A stretch of 64,000 nt of DNA from assembly GCF_032452875.1 (NCBI RefSeq), contig NC_083884.1, positions 21,593,501 to 21,657,500 on the forward strand, in the 5' to 3' direction. The notes beneath the pieces are model-generated. The model saw only the letters and a list, made by a program, of their open reading frames with translations. It searched no databases and was not told where the DNA came from. This document shows, in pieces, positions 22,645 through 34,795 of this stretch. Positions within the stretch are counted from its first letter, which is position 1. Each line of letters starts with the position of its first letter. The stretch comes from Bos javanicus (Eukaryota > Chordata > Mammalia > Artiodactyla > Bovidae). A program made the position numbers and the translations under genes.

Positions 22645-23611
22645 CACTACCGAGTTTTAAAATATACTACCAAGTTTTAAAATGTGGATTATATATCTTC
22701 ACATCTGCATTTAATTTTGTTTACTTTTCTTAGATCACAGTCCGTTTCTTTTTTGCCTTGTATTAAAAAATGTATTTTTTATTTTTAAATCTTTACTATG
22801 CTTTAAATTATTTTAACATCTTTTCAATAGGATTTGAAGTAAAGTACATCAATTTGCATTTTTATTTATTCTAGATAAGTTATGCTCCTGTTAGATAAGT
22901 AGTTTCCAAGATGTGCTTTTCCTACCATCTGTTCCAATAACTGGGGGGGAAATGTTTAATGGCTAATGATGTACATGTGCTAGTATCTCTTTAAGATACT
23001 CTATCATTTTGATGGGCTCAGTGGTGCTAACATAATCATCTAGCAAATGAAATTTAATTTTGAAATCTAAGAGTGATAGGGACAAAATCTGCAAAGCTTG
23101 AAGAAATATTTTGGGCTTGAATTGCACACATTATTCCAAATTTTCTTTGTCTATTTTTTAAAAATTTCATTTGATACCAGTTGTATAATATAGTAGACTA
23201 AAATTGAGATTATCTTCTTGAAAAGTGAGTTATGTTAATGCATTTGTAGGTCATATATTATTTTCAGAGTATTTGAGCAACTTCTGTAAGTCTATAACAC
23301 CTCTTGTGGAAGAAATCAGAACATATTACATATGTTGTTTACATTGCAGTTCTCAAACATTTTGACCCCCTAAACCAATAAAAAATGTTGGATAGTTTAT
23401 TATTACCATTAGAGTGTAGAATAATTTTTATTAAAAATCAGATCATCTAGTTAAAATGAATATTCTAAGGTAAATTTGAAAAATAAGATTTCAAATTCAT
23501 ATAATTAGTAACACCAACTTAAAACTATAAATATGAAGGATAAAATACTATTTTTCTTTGTTTTTGCTCTATATGTTTAAAATTTTAAAATGATATTAGA
23601 AACAAAAACCT
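22645..23611. other. AT-rich non-genic stretch
   Basis: It contains a 20-bp tandem duplication at 22648-22687 ('ctaccgagttttaaaatata' / 'ctaccaagttttaaaatgtg'). 'gttctcaaacattttgaccc' near 23349 faintly recalls a hAT-type terminus but is too short to call. Confidence 0.5.
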
Positions 23612-23619
23612 AATAAGAT

Positions 23620-25318
23620 TGTTGTTGTTCGGTTGCTCAGTTGTGTCCCGACTCTATGCTACCCCATGGACTGCAGCACGTCAGGCTTCCCTGTCTCTCA
23701 CTATCTCTCTGAGTTTTATGAAACTCATGTTCATTGAGTCAGTGATGCCATCCAACCATCTCATCCTCCATCTCCCCCTTCTCCTCCTGCCCTCAATTTT
23801 TCCCAGCATCAAGGTCTTTTCCTGTGAATCAGCTCTTCGCATCAGGTGGCCAAAGTAATGGAGCTTCAGTTTCAGCATCAGTTCTTCCAATGAATATTCA
23901 GGGTTGATTTCTTTAGGACTGACTGGCTGGATCTCCTTGCTGTCCAAGAGACTCTCAAGAGTCTTCTCCAAAACTCGAACACCACAATTCAAAAGCATTA
24001 ACTCTTTTGTGCTCAGACTTCTTTATGGTCCAACTCTCACATCCATACATGACTACTGGAAAAACCATAGCTTTGACCATATGGACTTTTGTCAGCAAAG
24101 TAATGTCTCTGCTTTTTAATACACTGTTTAAGTTGGTCATAGCGAATTTTCCAAGGAACAAGTGTCTTTTAATTTCATGGCTGCAGTCATTATCCACATT
24201 GATTTTGGAGCCCAAGAAAATGAAATATGACACTCTTTCCACATTTTCCCCATCTTTTGCTATGAATGGATAGGACTAGATGCCATGAAGCTTCATTCTT
24301 TGAATGTTGAGTTTTAAGCCAGCTTTTCTACCCTCCTCTTACACTTTCATTAAGAGGCTCTTTAATTCCTCTTCACTTTCTGTCATTAAAGTGGTATCAT
24401 CTGCATATATGAGGTTATTGATATTTCTCCTGGCAAACTTGATTACAGCTTGTGCTTCATCCAGCATGGCATTTTGCATGATGTACTCTGCATATCAGTT
24501 AGATAAGCAGGGTGACAATATGCAGCCTTGATGTACTCCTTCCCCAGTTTTGAGCCAGTCCATAGCTCCATGTCCAGTTCTAGCCATTGCTTCTTGTCTT
24601 GCATACAGGTTTCTTAGGAAGCAGGTAATGTGGCCTGGAATTCTCATCTCTTTAAGAATTTTCCACAGTTTTTTGTGATCCACACAGTCAAAGTCTTTAG
24701 CATAGCCAATGAAGCGGAAGAAGATTTTTTTTTTTTTTTTTTAGAATGTCTTTGCTTTTTCTATAATCCAGCGAATGTTCGCACTTTGATCTCTGGTTCC
24801 TCTGCCTTTTTAAATCTAGCTTGAGCATCTGGAAGTTTTCAATTCACATACTTCTGAAGTTTTACTTGAAGGATTTTTAGCATAATTTTGCTGATGTGTG
24901 AAATGAGTACAGTTGTACGGTAATTTGAACTTTCTTTGGCATTGCTTTTCTTTGGGATTGAAATGAAAAGTGAACTTTTCCAGTCCTGTGGCAACTACTG
25001 AGTTTACAAATTTGCTGGCATAATGAGTGCAGCACTTTAACAACATCATCTTTTAGGATTTGAACTAGTTCCACTGAAATTCCATTACCTCTACTAGCTT
25101 TGTTCATAGTAATGCTTCCTAAGACCCATTTGACTTAGCACTCTAGGATAGCTGGCTCTAGGTGACTGACTGCACCATTGTGGTTTTCTGAGTTATTAAG
25201 ACCTTTTTTGCACAGTTCTTCTGTGTATTCTTGTCACCTTTTCTTAATCTCTTCTGCTTCTGTTATATTCTTGCCATTTTTATCCTTTATTGTGCCTATC
25301 TTTACATGAAATGTTCCC
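23620..25318 (-). mobile_element. BovB LINE, old 5'-truncated copy
   Basis: Read on the minus strand it spans from the linker after the endonuclease ('catttcatgtaaagatagg'-like, 25318) through the reverse transcriptase to a 3' end with an (AAC)n-type tail ('gaacaacaacaat'). Fragments: NKASRGNGISVELVQILKDD (25107 on), MDHKKLWKILKEMRIPGH (24683 on), a Y-A-D-D site near 24400, FIFLGSKINVDNDCSHEIKR (24220s) and RRGRWRMRWLDGITDSMN (23770s). At 24725-24742 a T homopolymer has expanded inside the coding region. Possible 8-bp flanking repeat aataagat/aataaaat (23612-23619, 25319-25326). Many frame breaks. Confidence 0.9.
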
Positions 25319-25326
25319 AATAAAAT

Positions 25327-25667
25327 GGGAGAGAGAAAATGATAAAATATTTGCAACATTTATGAAGTCATTGAAAACATAACTTTTCTGGTCCAGGTAT
25401 TCCATAACATAGACATAAACAGCCTGCCTATTCCATTCATATTTGAAAGAAAAGTTAGGAACCAGGTCCATGGTGGAAACCCTTAAGTGTAGCTGGCTTT
25501 CCCCATAGCTCTCATTAGGATTGTGGCTCTCCTACAATAGGGGAGCCAGGGCTGCTGACTGAAACTCTAATGCCCATAAATGTGATTGTTGCTTTCCATC
25601 AGAGCGTGGACAATTTTCAGAACATGCTTATGATAAATTGTGAACCTGCTGTTTCTCGAACTGCTTT
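25327..25667. other. Non-genic stretch
   Basis: Nothing recognisable between two BovB copies. Confidence 0.5.
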
Positions 25668-28253
25668 CAGTTGAGTTCAGTTCAGTTGTTCAGTCATGTC
25701 AGACTCTTTGCGATCCCATGAACTGCCTCCCTGTCCATCATCAACACTGGGGTCTAACCAAACCCATGTCAATTGAGTCGGTGATGCCATCCAGCCATCT
25801 CATCCTCTGTCATTTCATTCTCCTCCTGACCCCAATACTTCCCAGCATTAGGGTCTTTTCCAGTGAGTCAGTTCTTCACATCAGGTGGCCAAAGTACTGG
25901 AGTTTCAATTTCAACATCAGTCCTCCTAATGAACACCCAGGACTAATCTCCTTTAGGATGGACTGGTTGGATCTCCTTGCAGTCCAAGGGACTCTCAAGA
26001 GTCTTCTCCAACACCACAGTTCAAAAGCATCAATTCTTTGGCACTCAGCTTTCTTCTCCGTCCAACTCTCACATCCATACATGACCACTGGAAAAACCAT
26101 AGCCTTGACTAGATGGACCTTTGTTGACAAAGTAATGTCTCTGCTTTTCAATATGCTATCTAGGTTGGTCATAACTTTCCTTCCAAGGAGTAAACATCTT
26201 TTAATTTCATGGCTGCAATCACCATCTGCAGTAATTTTGGAGCCCCAAAAAATATGTCTGGCACTGTTTCCACTATTTCCCCATCTATCTGCCATGAAGT
26301 GATTGGACCAGATGCCATGATCTCAGTTTTTTGAATGTTGAGCTTTAAGCCAACTTTTTCACTCTCCTCCTTCACTTTGATCAGGAGGAGGCTTTTTAGT
26401 TCCTCTTCACTTTCTGCCATAGGGTGGTGTCATCTGCATATCTGAGGTTATTGATATTTCTCCCGGCAATCTTGACTCCAGCATGTACTTTTTCCAGCCT
26501 AGCATTTCTTATTATGTACTCTGCATATGAGTTAAAAAGAAGGGTGACAATATACAGCCTTATTGTACTCCTTTTCCTATTTGGAAGCAGTCTGTTGTTC
26601 CATGTCCAGTTCTAACTGCTGCTTCCTGACCTGCATACAGGTTTCTCAAGAGGCAGGTCAGATGGTCTGGTATTCCCATCTCTTTCAGAATTTTCCACAG
26701 TTTATTGTGATCCACAGAGTCAAAGGCTTTGGCATAGTCAATAAAGCAGAAATAGATGGATGTTTTTCTGGAACTCTCTTGCTTTTTCCATGATCCAACG
26801 GATGTTGGCAATTTGATCTCTGGTTCCTCTACTTTTTCTAAAACCAGCTTGAACATCTGGAAGTTCAAGATTCACTTATTGCTGAAGCCTGGCTTGGAGA
26901 ATTTTGAGCATTACTTTACTAGCGTGTGAGATGAGTGCAATTGTGTGGTAGTTTGAGCATTCTTTGGCATTGCCTTTCTTTGGGATTGGTATGAAAACTG
27001 ACCTTTTCCAGTCCTGTGGCCACTGCTGAGTTTTCCAAAATTTTTGGCATATTGAGTGCAGCACTTTTACAGCATCATCTTTCAGGATTTGAAATAGCTC
27101 AACTGGAATTCCATCACCTCCACTAGCTTTGTTCATACTGATGCTTTCTAAGGCACACTTGACTTCACATTCCAGGGTGTCTGGCTCTAGGTGAGTGATC
27201 ACACCATTGTGATTATCTGAGTCATGAAGATCTTTTTTATACAGTTCTTCTGTGTATTCTTGCCACCTTTTCCTAATATCTTCTGCTTCTGTTAGGTCCA
27301 TACCATTTCTCTCCTTTATCGAGCCCATCTTTGCAAAAAATGTTCCCATGATATCTCTAATTTTCTTGAAGAAATCTCTAGTCTTTCCCATTCTGTGGTT
27401 TTCCTCTATTTCTTTGCATTGATCACTGAGGAAGGTTTTTTTAATCTCTCCTTGCTATTCTTTGGAACTCTGCATTCAGATGGGAATAACTTTCTTTTTC
27501 TCTTTTGCTTTTTGCTTCTCTTCTTTTCACAGCTATTTGTAAGGCCTCCCCAGGCAGCCATTTTGCTTTTTTGCATTTCTTTTCCATGGGGATGGTCTTG
27601 ATCCCTGTCTCCTGTACAATATCATGAACCTCCATCCATAGTTCATCAGGCATTTTGTCTATCAGATCTAGTCCCTTAAACCTATTTCTCACTTTCACTG
27701 TATAATCATAAGGGATTTGATTTAGGTCTTACTGAATGGTCTAGTGGTTTTCCCTACTTTCTTTTATTTAAGTCTGAATTTGGCAATAAGGAGTTCATGA
27801 TCTGAGCTACAGTCAGCTCCTGGTCTTGTTTTTGCTGACTGTATAGAGCTTCTCCATCTTTGGCTGCAAAGAATATAATCAATCAGATTTCGATTGACCA
27901 TGTAGTGATGTCCATGTGTAGTCTCTTCTTGTGTAGTTGGAAGAGGGTGTTTGCTATGACCAGTGAGTTCTCTTGGCAAAACTCTATTATCCTTTGCCCT
28001 GCTTCATTCTGTACTCCAACGCCAAATTTGCCTGTTACTCCAGGTGTTTCCTGACGTCCTACTTTTGCATTCCAGTCCCCTATAATGAAAAGAACATCTT
28101 TTTTGGGTGTTAGTTCTAAATGGCCTTTAGATCTTCATAGAACCATTCAACTTCAGCTTCTTCAGCATTACTGGTTGGGGCATAGGCTTGGATTACCATG
28201 ATATTGAATGATTTGCCTTGAAAACGAACAGAGATCATTCTGTCATTTTTGAG
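25668..28253 (-). mobile_element. BovB LINE, long 5'-truncated copy
   Basis: About 2.6 kb. On the minus strand it starts inside the endonuclease domain, just before the 'aggcaaatcattcaatatc' region near 28215, and runs to an (ACTGA)n tail at 25668-25690. The 5' leader and endonuclease N-terminus are missing. I see no clear target-site duplication. Confidence 0.93.
25876..28250 (-). pseudogene. BovB pol pseudogene (endonuclease + reverse transcriptase)
   Basis: BovB pol is a single protein with an N-terminal APE-type endonuclease that nicks the target and an RTE-clade reverse transcriptase that copies the element RNA there. Seen here, in order on the minus strand: the endonuclease G-D-W-N-A-K-V-G site near 28085; NLIDYILCSQRWRSSIQSAK and the catalytic SDHELL (27979-27764); the linker KVRNRFKGLDLID (27698 on); a 171-residue stretch (27391-26876) with SISMNKASGGDGIPVELFQI and SVFIPIPKKGNAKECSNYH; FIDYAKAFDSVDHNKLWK (motif A with its Asp) and RNLYAGQEAAVRTGH (26868-26560); a YADD-coding stretch near 26430 thrown out of frame by a one-base loss; and the C-terminal SKITADGDCSHEIKRCLLL to LRVPWTARRSNQ (26295-25876). 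Each block is separated from the next by a stop or frameshift, so it is dead although fairly little diverged. Confidence 0.9.
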
Positions 28254-28404
28254 AATTCTATAAATGCACATTGAAAAATTCATCCGTCTTCCTTAAAGCA
28301 AGCAAGCAAAGAAATCATAGTAACCACAGTTAAAAAAAAATTTAGACTCAAAAGATCCACAACAGAGTCACTGATAGCAAATATGAATGTTTCTGTGCAG
28401 TCTA

Positions 28405-29235
28405 TATAAGTGCTTACTCAGTGTGAAGCCCTGTCTTGGGGTAGGAATATAATGGTGCCACAACAGACATGATTTCCCCACCTCTGCACTGAACTCATAA
28501 CACAGAATGGAGATATTTTTGACAGAGCATGTTTCAAGATTTAGATGAGAAAAACATGGAACATCAAGGGGACCAAATAAATAAATTCAGTGATAGCTAC
28601 TGGAATACAGAGTGTAAAAGATACTAGTTTAAGAGTCAAGATTGGAGAAAGAAAGGACTAGACCTTATAGTGATGATGGCTTTTGTAAGTCAGGTTTAGG
28701 AGTGTAGTCTTTCTCCTAAAAGGAAATAGAAGCCATTAAGAAGTTGAAAACAGAGAAGCGTCACAATCTCCCATGTTAGACAACCGGGTAGACATCAAAC
28801 TATTTACTTAAAAAGAGAACACTGGGGAGGAGGCAAGTTTGGGAGATGATGAATTTAGATGTTCAAATATTAAGTATTATGTGTCTGGAAAACACTCAAA
28901 CATACATGTGCAATTGGCAATTGAACATATATCTTTAGCAAACAAGAGAGTAGGGTGATTTGAGACATAGCTTTGTAGCTTTATAGAAGTAAAAGGAGGG
29001 ATCAAAAGGTGACTTATATGCAAATGGAAAAAGAAAAAAAAATGTGTATCTTCAGTGAATTTAAGGTGAACAAGTCAAATGATTTTGGATCCCAGGTTCA
29101 GAGAAATTATGAACACAGAAAACTATTAATAATGCAATCACTTATGGAGGAAAAGGAGACAATGAGATTAACATGTTATTAGAAGAAATTTATTTTTGTC
29201 ATGGGAAAGATAAAGAAGCAGCTGTACAATGATTG
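28405..29235 (+). repeat. Old mammalian interspersed repeat, family not named
   Basis: A block order I recognise from a mammal-wide old repeat: 'gtgaagccctgtcttggggt' (a 'tgccaggcactgttctagg' relative), 'acaacagacatgatttcccc', 'atagaagccattaagaag', 'gaggaggcaagtttgggaga'. The same family is the outer layer at 47400-54965. I do not trust my memory for its Repbase name. It has no coding sequence. Confidence 0.5.
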
Positions 29236-30453
29236 GGTTAATGAAGGGCTTCTTTAATAAAAAAAGTTTTAATGTTTGAATAGTGATGGAAAAAAGCCAG
29301 GAGCAAAGAGATCTCTTCTTCTTTCTCTTCTTCTTTGTCTCAATGCAATAGTCTTGACAATATCTGTAAGGATAGTGTAGGTTTTGTATGCATATGGTTA
29401 GGAAAATACTTGAGCTTATTTATCTGATTCAGTTTGATCTGGACAAAAGAGTAACCTTTTGTAACACTGTAAAAGGTAACATTGTGAAAGGTATTTTTGA
29501 GAAGCAGGATCCTAATTTCAGAATACCTTGGGGAGAAGTAAACAAGAACTAACTGTACTGCTGTGTCTTGAGATGCTTGGTGAGAATCTCAAATACTTGC
29601 CTCTGGCAAGTATTTGCCTCTGACTTTCTGGAGTATTCCTTCATGTATTGTTTATATTGTCCCTGATGTCTCAGTCTCTGATAGAACAGTGTAGTAAAGT
29701 CATCCCTATTAATCAATTCTTGTCAGTTCTGCCTCTGTTTCTCCAGGAGTTAAAGTCTGTTGATCTCAGAAATTATTCTCCTGCCAGGGCTGGAAAGAAA
29801 GAACATGAAAGGAAGAGGTTCAGCAAAGTATATCTTACTGTAATTCTAAGTCAGTAGAATTGGAATTTGTAAATCTCCTGATCTGACCGTATACCCTTTA
29901 CCCACACCCCCACCTAAACCACACAGCTTTGAAAGTGTTTAAAAAATTCAGTTTGTAGCAAATTAATATAAAGAGTAAATGTCTTTTTTTTCAAGAAATA
30001 TAAAAAAGGCTCTTAATCTATTCTTTCTCCAAGGTAATTTATTGGGTATCTTATTTATTTAAATAAGGAATGCTGGCATAAATAAAAACATGTAACTAGT
30101 TTGATTCAAAACATCAAGACTTCTCTAGCAACACCACAACATCTTAGTCTATAACCTGTTAAAAATACTTTGGAAATGTAAATTAAAGATGACAACATGG
30201 AACAGTACTATTGGTACAATTGGTTTTAATTATGAAACAATGCACGGCCATGCAGAATTTAAGAGCTTTATGAAAGACTGTAACATTTTTCTAAGGAATA
30301 GAAGTTTGAGTGAGTTTATGTCCTAAGAGGGTTTGACAAGTATTTTATTATAAAGAAGCAGATAGTAAAAAGTTTAGGTTTTGAAAATCATTGGCTTTGT
30401 TGTAATGACTCAATTCTGTCATGGTAGTTTTAAAGCAGACAAACGTAAAAGAA
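29236..30453. other. AT-rich non-genic stretch
   Basis: No gene or transposon recognised; it contains the perfect hairpin at 29590-29616. Confidence 0.5.
29590..29616. repeat. Perfect 12-bp inverted repeat
   Basis: caaatacttgcc / tct / ggcaagtatttg, with no mismatch and a 3-base loop. The motif 'gcctctg' also repeats directly on its right side, so it may have arisen by local duplication. There is no T run after it and no gene nearby. Confidence 0.9.
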
Positions 30454-33400
30454 TGTGGTCCACACAGTCAAAGGCTTTGGCATAGTCAGTAACTAAGAAG
30501 TAGATGTTTTTTCTGGCACTGTCTTGCTTTTTCAATGATCCAAGGGATGTTGACAATATGAACTCTGGTACTTCTGCATTTTATAAATCCAGCTTGAACA
30601 TCTGGAAGTTCACTATTCATGTACTGCTGAAGCCTGGCTTGGAGAATTTTGAGCTTTACTTTACTAGCATGTAAGATGAGTGCAATTGTGCAGTAGTTTG
30701 AACATTCTTTGGCATTGCCTCTCTTTGAGATTAGAATGAAAACAGACCTTTTCCAGTCCTGTGGCCACTGCTGAGTTTTCCAAATTTGCTGGCCTATTGG
30801 GTGCAGCACTTTTACAGCATCATCTTTTAGGATTTGAAATAGCTCAGCTGGAATTCCATCACCTCCATTAGCTTTGTTCATAGTGATGCTTCCTGATGCC
30901 CACTTGACTTTGCATTCCAGGATGTCTGGCTCTAGGTGAGTGATCACACCATCATGATTATCTGGGTTGTGAAGATCTTTTTTGTACAGTTCTTCTGTGT
31001 ATTCTTGTCACCTCATCTTAATATCCTCTGCTTCTGTTAGTTCCAGGCTTCCCTGGTGGCTCAGAGGGCAAAGCATCTGCCTGTAATGTGGGAGACCTGG
31101 GTTCGATCCCTGGGTTGGGAAGATCCCCTGAAGAAGGAAAAGGCAACCCAATCCAGTACTCTTGCATGGAAAACCCCATAAACAGAGAAGCCTGGTAGGC
31201 TTCCATTCCATGGCTTCAGAAAGAGTCGGACATGACTGAACGACTTCACTTTCACTTTCACTTTTCACTTTCACTTTTTCTATTAGGTCCATACCATTTG
31301 TTCTTTATTATGCCCATCTTTGCATGAAATGTTCCCTTGGCATCTCTAATTTTCTTGAAGAGATCTCTAGTCTTTCCCATTCTATTGTTTTCCTCTATTT
31401 CTTTGCAATGATCGCTGAGGAAAGCTTTCTTATCTCTCCTTGCTATTCTTTGGAACTCTGCATTCAAATGGGTATATCTTTCCTTTTCTCCTTTGTCTTT
31501 AATTTCTCTTCTTTTCACAGCTTTAGTAAGGCCTCCTGAGACAACCATTTTGCCTTTATGCACTTCTTTTTCTCGGGGATGGCCTTGAATCCACCCTCCT
31601 ATACAATGTCATGAACCTCTGTCAATAGTTCTTCAGGCACTCTATTTATCAGATCTGGCCCCTTAAATCTATTTCTCACTTCCACTATATAATTGTAAGG
31701 GATTTGATTTAGGTTATACCTGAATTGTCTAGTGGTTTCCTCTACTTTCTTCAATTTAGTCTGAATTTGGCAATAAGGAGTTCATGATCTGAGCCACCGT
31801 CAGCTCCTGGTCATGTTTTTGCTGACTGTATAGAGCTTCTCCATCTTTGGCTGCAAAGAATATAATCGATCAGGTTTTGGTTTTGACCATCTAGTGATAA
31901 GAGTGTGTAGACCAGTGCATTCCCTTGGCCAAACTCTATTGGCCTTTGCCCTGCTTCGTTCTGTACCCCAAGGCCAAATTTGCCTGTTACTCTAGGTATT
32001 TCTTGACTTCCTTCTTCCAGGTATTTCTTGATTTCAAGAAGTCAAGACTTCTTGACTTCTATAGGGTCCTTTTCCAGTCCCTTATAGTGAAAAGGACATC
32101 TTCTTTGGGTGTTAGTTCTAGAAGGTCTTGTAGGTCTTCATAGAACCTTTCAACTTTAGCTTCTTCAGCATTACTTGTCAGGGCATAGACTTGGATTACT
32201 GTGATATTGAATGGTTTGCCTTGGAAAAGAAGAGAGATCATTCTGTCATTTTGAGGTTTCATCCAAGTATTGCGTTTTGGACTCTTTTGTTGACTATTAT
32301 GGCTACTCCATTTCTTCTAAGGGATTCTTTCCCATAGTAGTAAATATAATGGTCATCTGAATTAAATTCCCCCATTTCAGTCCATTTTAGTTCGCTTCAG
32401 TCCATTTTAGTTTGCTGATTCCTAAAATGTTGATGTTTACTCTTGCCATCTCCTGTTTGACCACTTTCAATTTGCCTTAATTCATGGACCTAACATTCCA
32501 GGTTCCTATGCAATATTGCTCTTTACAGCATCAGACCTTGTTTCCATCACCAGTCACATCCACAACTGGGTGATATTTTTGCTCTGGCTCCATCTCTTCA
32601 TTATTTCTGGAGTTATCTCTCCACTGATCTTCAGTAGCATCTTTGGCACCTACTGACCTAGGAAGTTCATCTTTCAGTGTCCTATGTTTTTTGCCTTTTT
32701 ATGCTGTTCATCGGGTTCTCAAGGCAAGAATACTGAAGTGGTTTTCCATTCCCTTCTCCAGTGGACCACGTTTTGTCAGAACTCTCCACCATAGCCCATC
32801 TTGGGGGGCCCTACATGGCATGGCTCATAGTTTCATTGAGTTATACAAGTCTGTGGTTCATGTGATCAGATTGGTTAGTTTTATGTGATTATGGTTTTTA
32901 ATCCGTCTGCCCTCTGATAGAGAAGGATAAGAGGCTTATGGAAGCTTCCTGATGAGAGAGACTGACTGAGGGGGAAACTGGGTCTTTTTCTGATGTGCAG
33001 CACCATGCTCAGTAAATTTTAATCCAGTTTTCTGTTGATGGGTAGGGCTGTGTTCCCTCCCTGTTATTTACCTGGGGCCAAACTATGGTGGAGGTAATGA
33101 AGATAATGGAAACCTTCTTCAAAAGTTCCCATGGACACTCTGCTACACTCAGTGCCCCTCAACCCTGCAGCAGGCCACCACTGACCCACCACTGAGCCTC
33201 TGCCAGAGACTCTTGGACGCTCATGGGCAAGTCTGTGTCAGTCTCTTGTGGGGTCACTGCTCCTTTCTTCTGGGTCCTGCTGGGCACATGGTTCTGTTTG
33301 TGCCCTCCAACAGTCTGTTTCCCCAGTCCTGTGTAAGTTCTGGTGGCTCTCTGGTGGCGTTAACGGGACCTCCTCTAAGAGGACTTATTCCACACCCAGA

Positions 33401-33620
33401 TCTGCTGCACCCAGAGACCCTGCCCCGCAGCAGTCCACTGCTGACCCATACCTCCACAGAAGACACTCAAACACAGTTCTGTCTCAGTCTTGGTGGTGTC
33501 TCTGTATCCTGGTGCATACAAGGTTTGTTTGAGCCCTCTGAGTGTCTCTGGTGGGTATGGGGTTTGATTCTAAACATGATTTCTCCCCTCCTGCCATTTT
33601 GCTTTTCCTTTGCCCATGGA
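30454..33620 (-). mobile_element. BovB LINE, inverted 5' part including a long 5' leader
   Basis: On the minus strand it begins at about 33620 with a long leader ('ccatgggcaaaggaaaagc', then 'aatcaaaccccatacccacc'), continues through 'cagtttccccctcagtcag' (about 32970) and 'gtccactggagaagggaatg' (about 32760), through the endonuclease and into the reverse transcriptase, and stops after motif A at 30454. Frame pieces: MISLLFQGKPFNITVIQVYA (32240s) with I-R-D-W near 32080 where other copies have GDWN; RREIKDKGEKERYTHLNAEF (31530 on); and NKANGGDGIPAELFQILKDD (30880s). A Bov-tA SINE interrupts it at 31046-31277. Its 3' part follows directly in the opposite orientation at 33621-34328. Confidence 0.9.
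31046..31277 (+). mobile_element. Bov-tA SINE, full length, inside BovB
   Basis: It starts with the tRNA-like head 'ggcttccctggtggctcag' and keeps a good B box ('gggttcgatccctgg'). It continues into the Bov-A core and ends in repeated 'ttcactttcac'. It is flanked by a ~14-bp duplication with two differences (ttctgttagttcca at 31032-31045, ttctattaggtcca at 31278-31291). It is therefore younger than the BovB it split. Confidence 0.93.
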
Positions 33621-34328
33621 GCCTCTTGAAAGTGAAAAGCAGAGTGAAAAAGTTGCCTTAAACCTCAACATTCAGAAAACTAAGTTCATGGCATCTGGTC
33701 CCATCACTATGGCAAATAGATGGGGAAACAATGGAAACAGTGACAGACTTTATTTTTCTGGGCCTCAAAATCACTGAAGATGGTGACTGCAGCCATGAAA
33801 TTAAAAGACGCTTACTCCTTGGAAGGAAAGTTATGACCAACCTAGACAGCAGAGATATTACTTTTCAAAAAAAGGTCAGTCTAGTCAAGCTATGGTTTTT
33901 CCAGTAGTCATGTATGGATGTATATATATAAAGAAAGCTGACTGCTAAAGAATTGATGCTTTTAAACTGTGGTGTTGGAGGAGACCCTTGCGAGTCCCTT
34001 GGTCTGCAAGGAGATCCAACCAGTCCATCCTAAAGGAAATCAGGCCTGACTATTCATTGGAAGGACTGATGCTGAAGCTGAACTCCAATACTTTGGCCAT
34101 CTAATGTGAAGAACTGACTCACAGTTGAAAAGCCCCTGATGCTGGGAAAGTTTTAAGGCAGGAGGAGAAGGGGATGACAGAGGATGAGATGGTTGGATGG
34201 CATAATGGACTCAATGGACTTGAGTTTGAGTAAACTCTTGGAGTTGGTGATGGACAGGGAGGCCTGGCACGCTGCAGTCCATGGGGTTGCAAAGAGTCAG
34301 ACACGACTGAGTGACTGAACTCAACTGA
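33621..34328 (+). mobile_element. BovB LINE, direct 3' part of the same inverted copy
   Basis: Sense BovB from just after the YADD region ('agcctcttgaaagtgaaaag') to the 3' end 'cagacacgactgagtgactg'. About 330 bp of consensus lie between the end of the inverted part and this part and are missing. It contains small deletions (around 33855 and 33925), so no long frame remains. Together with 30454-33620 it makes a ~3.9-kb insertion, nearly the complete element. I do not find a convincing target-site duplication, so single-event origin rests on polarity and on the complementary segments. Confidence 0.85.
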
Positions 34329-34785
34329 TTATTGCTTAGGTCAGAAAAGTATGCCTAGTACATGCATTTCCAAAGATATGCCTCTCAGTACTTGGACACT
34401 TCAATGTGAAAATGTGGAAAGCTTCCAGAGTGACTGGTTCAGGATAGATTCTGTAGTTTATTATCTCATAGCCCAAGAATTGCTGAGATTGCCTACTCCC
34501 CAAATATTTGGCACCTTTTTCTTTTAGACATTTATAAAGCAAATGGTCTGATTATATTGCCCTTTTTAAATATAAAAATATTCAGCAACCTTAGTCATTC
34601 TTAAGTAAGCTACCTATTATTTTTTCATAGTGTCTTGTTTTATTTATCTTTTTAAAAAAGATACCCTCTTTTAGTACCAGTGTCTTTGTGAAAGCCAAGG
34701 TGCCCAAAACATAAATAAATAAATCCTTAAATGCACAAGTAATCTTAGGTATGCCATTAGACTATGTGAATATTAAACATTCGCT
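34329..34785. other. AT-rich non-genic stretch
   Basis: Nothing recognisable. Confidence 0.5.
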
Positions 34786-34795
34786 ACACAAAAAA

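Noticed and set aside
23345..23400. Possible hAT (Charlie-like) terminus 'gttctcaaacattttgac'
   Set aside because: Too short, with no opposite end found nearby.
25640..26302. Longest open frame (220 residues, plus strand)
   Set aside because: It is the antisense of a minus-strand BovB pol; the sense strand reads recognisable pol motifs over the same bases.
31079..31110. tRNA-like B box (and similar ones at 61070 and 36420)
   Set aside because: These are the tRNA-derived heads of Bov-tA SINEs, not tRNA genes; no cloverleaf is complete.
33213..33629. 138-residue plus-strand open frame that could look like a small secreted protein
   Set aside because: It lies entirely in the antisense of the BovB long 5' leader and has no independent support.
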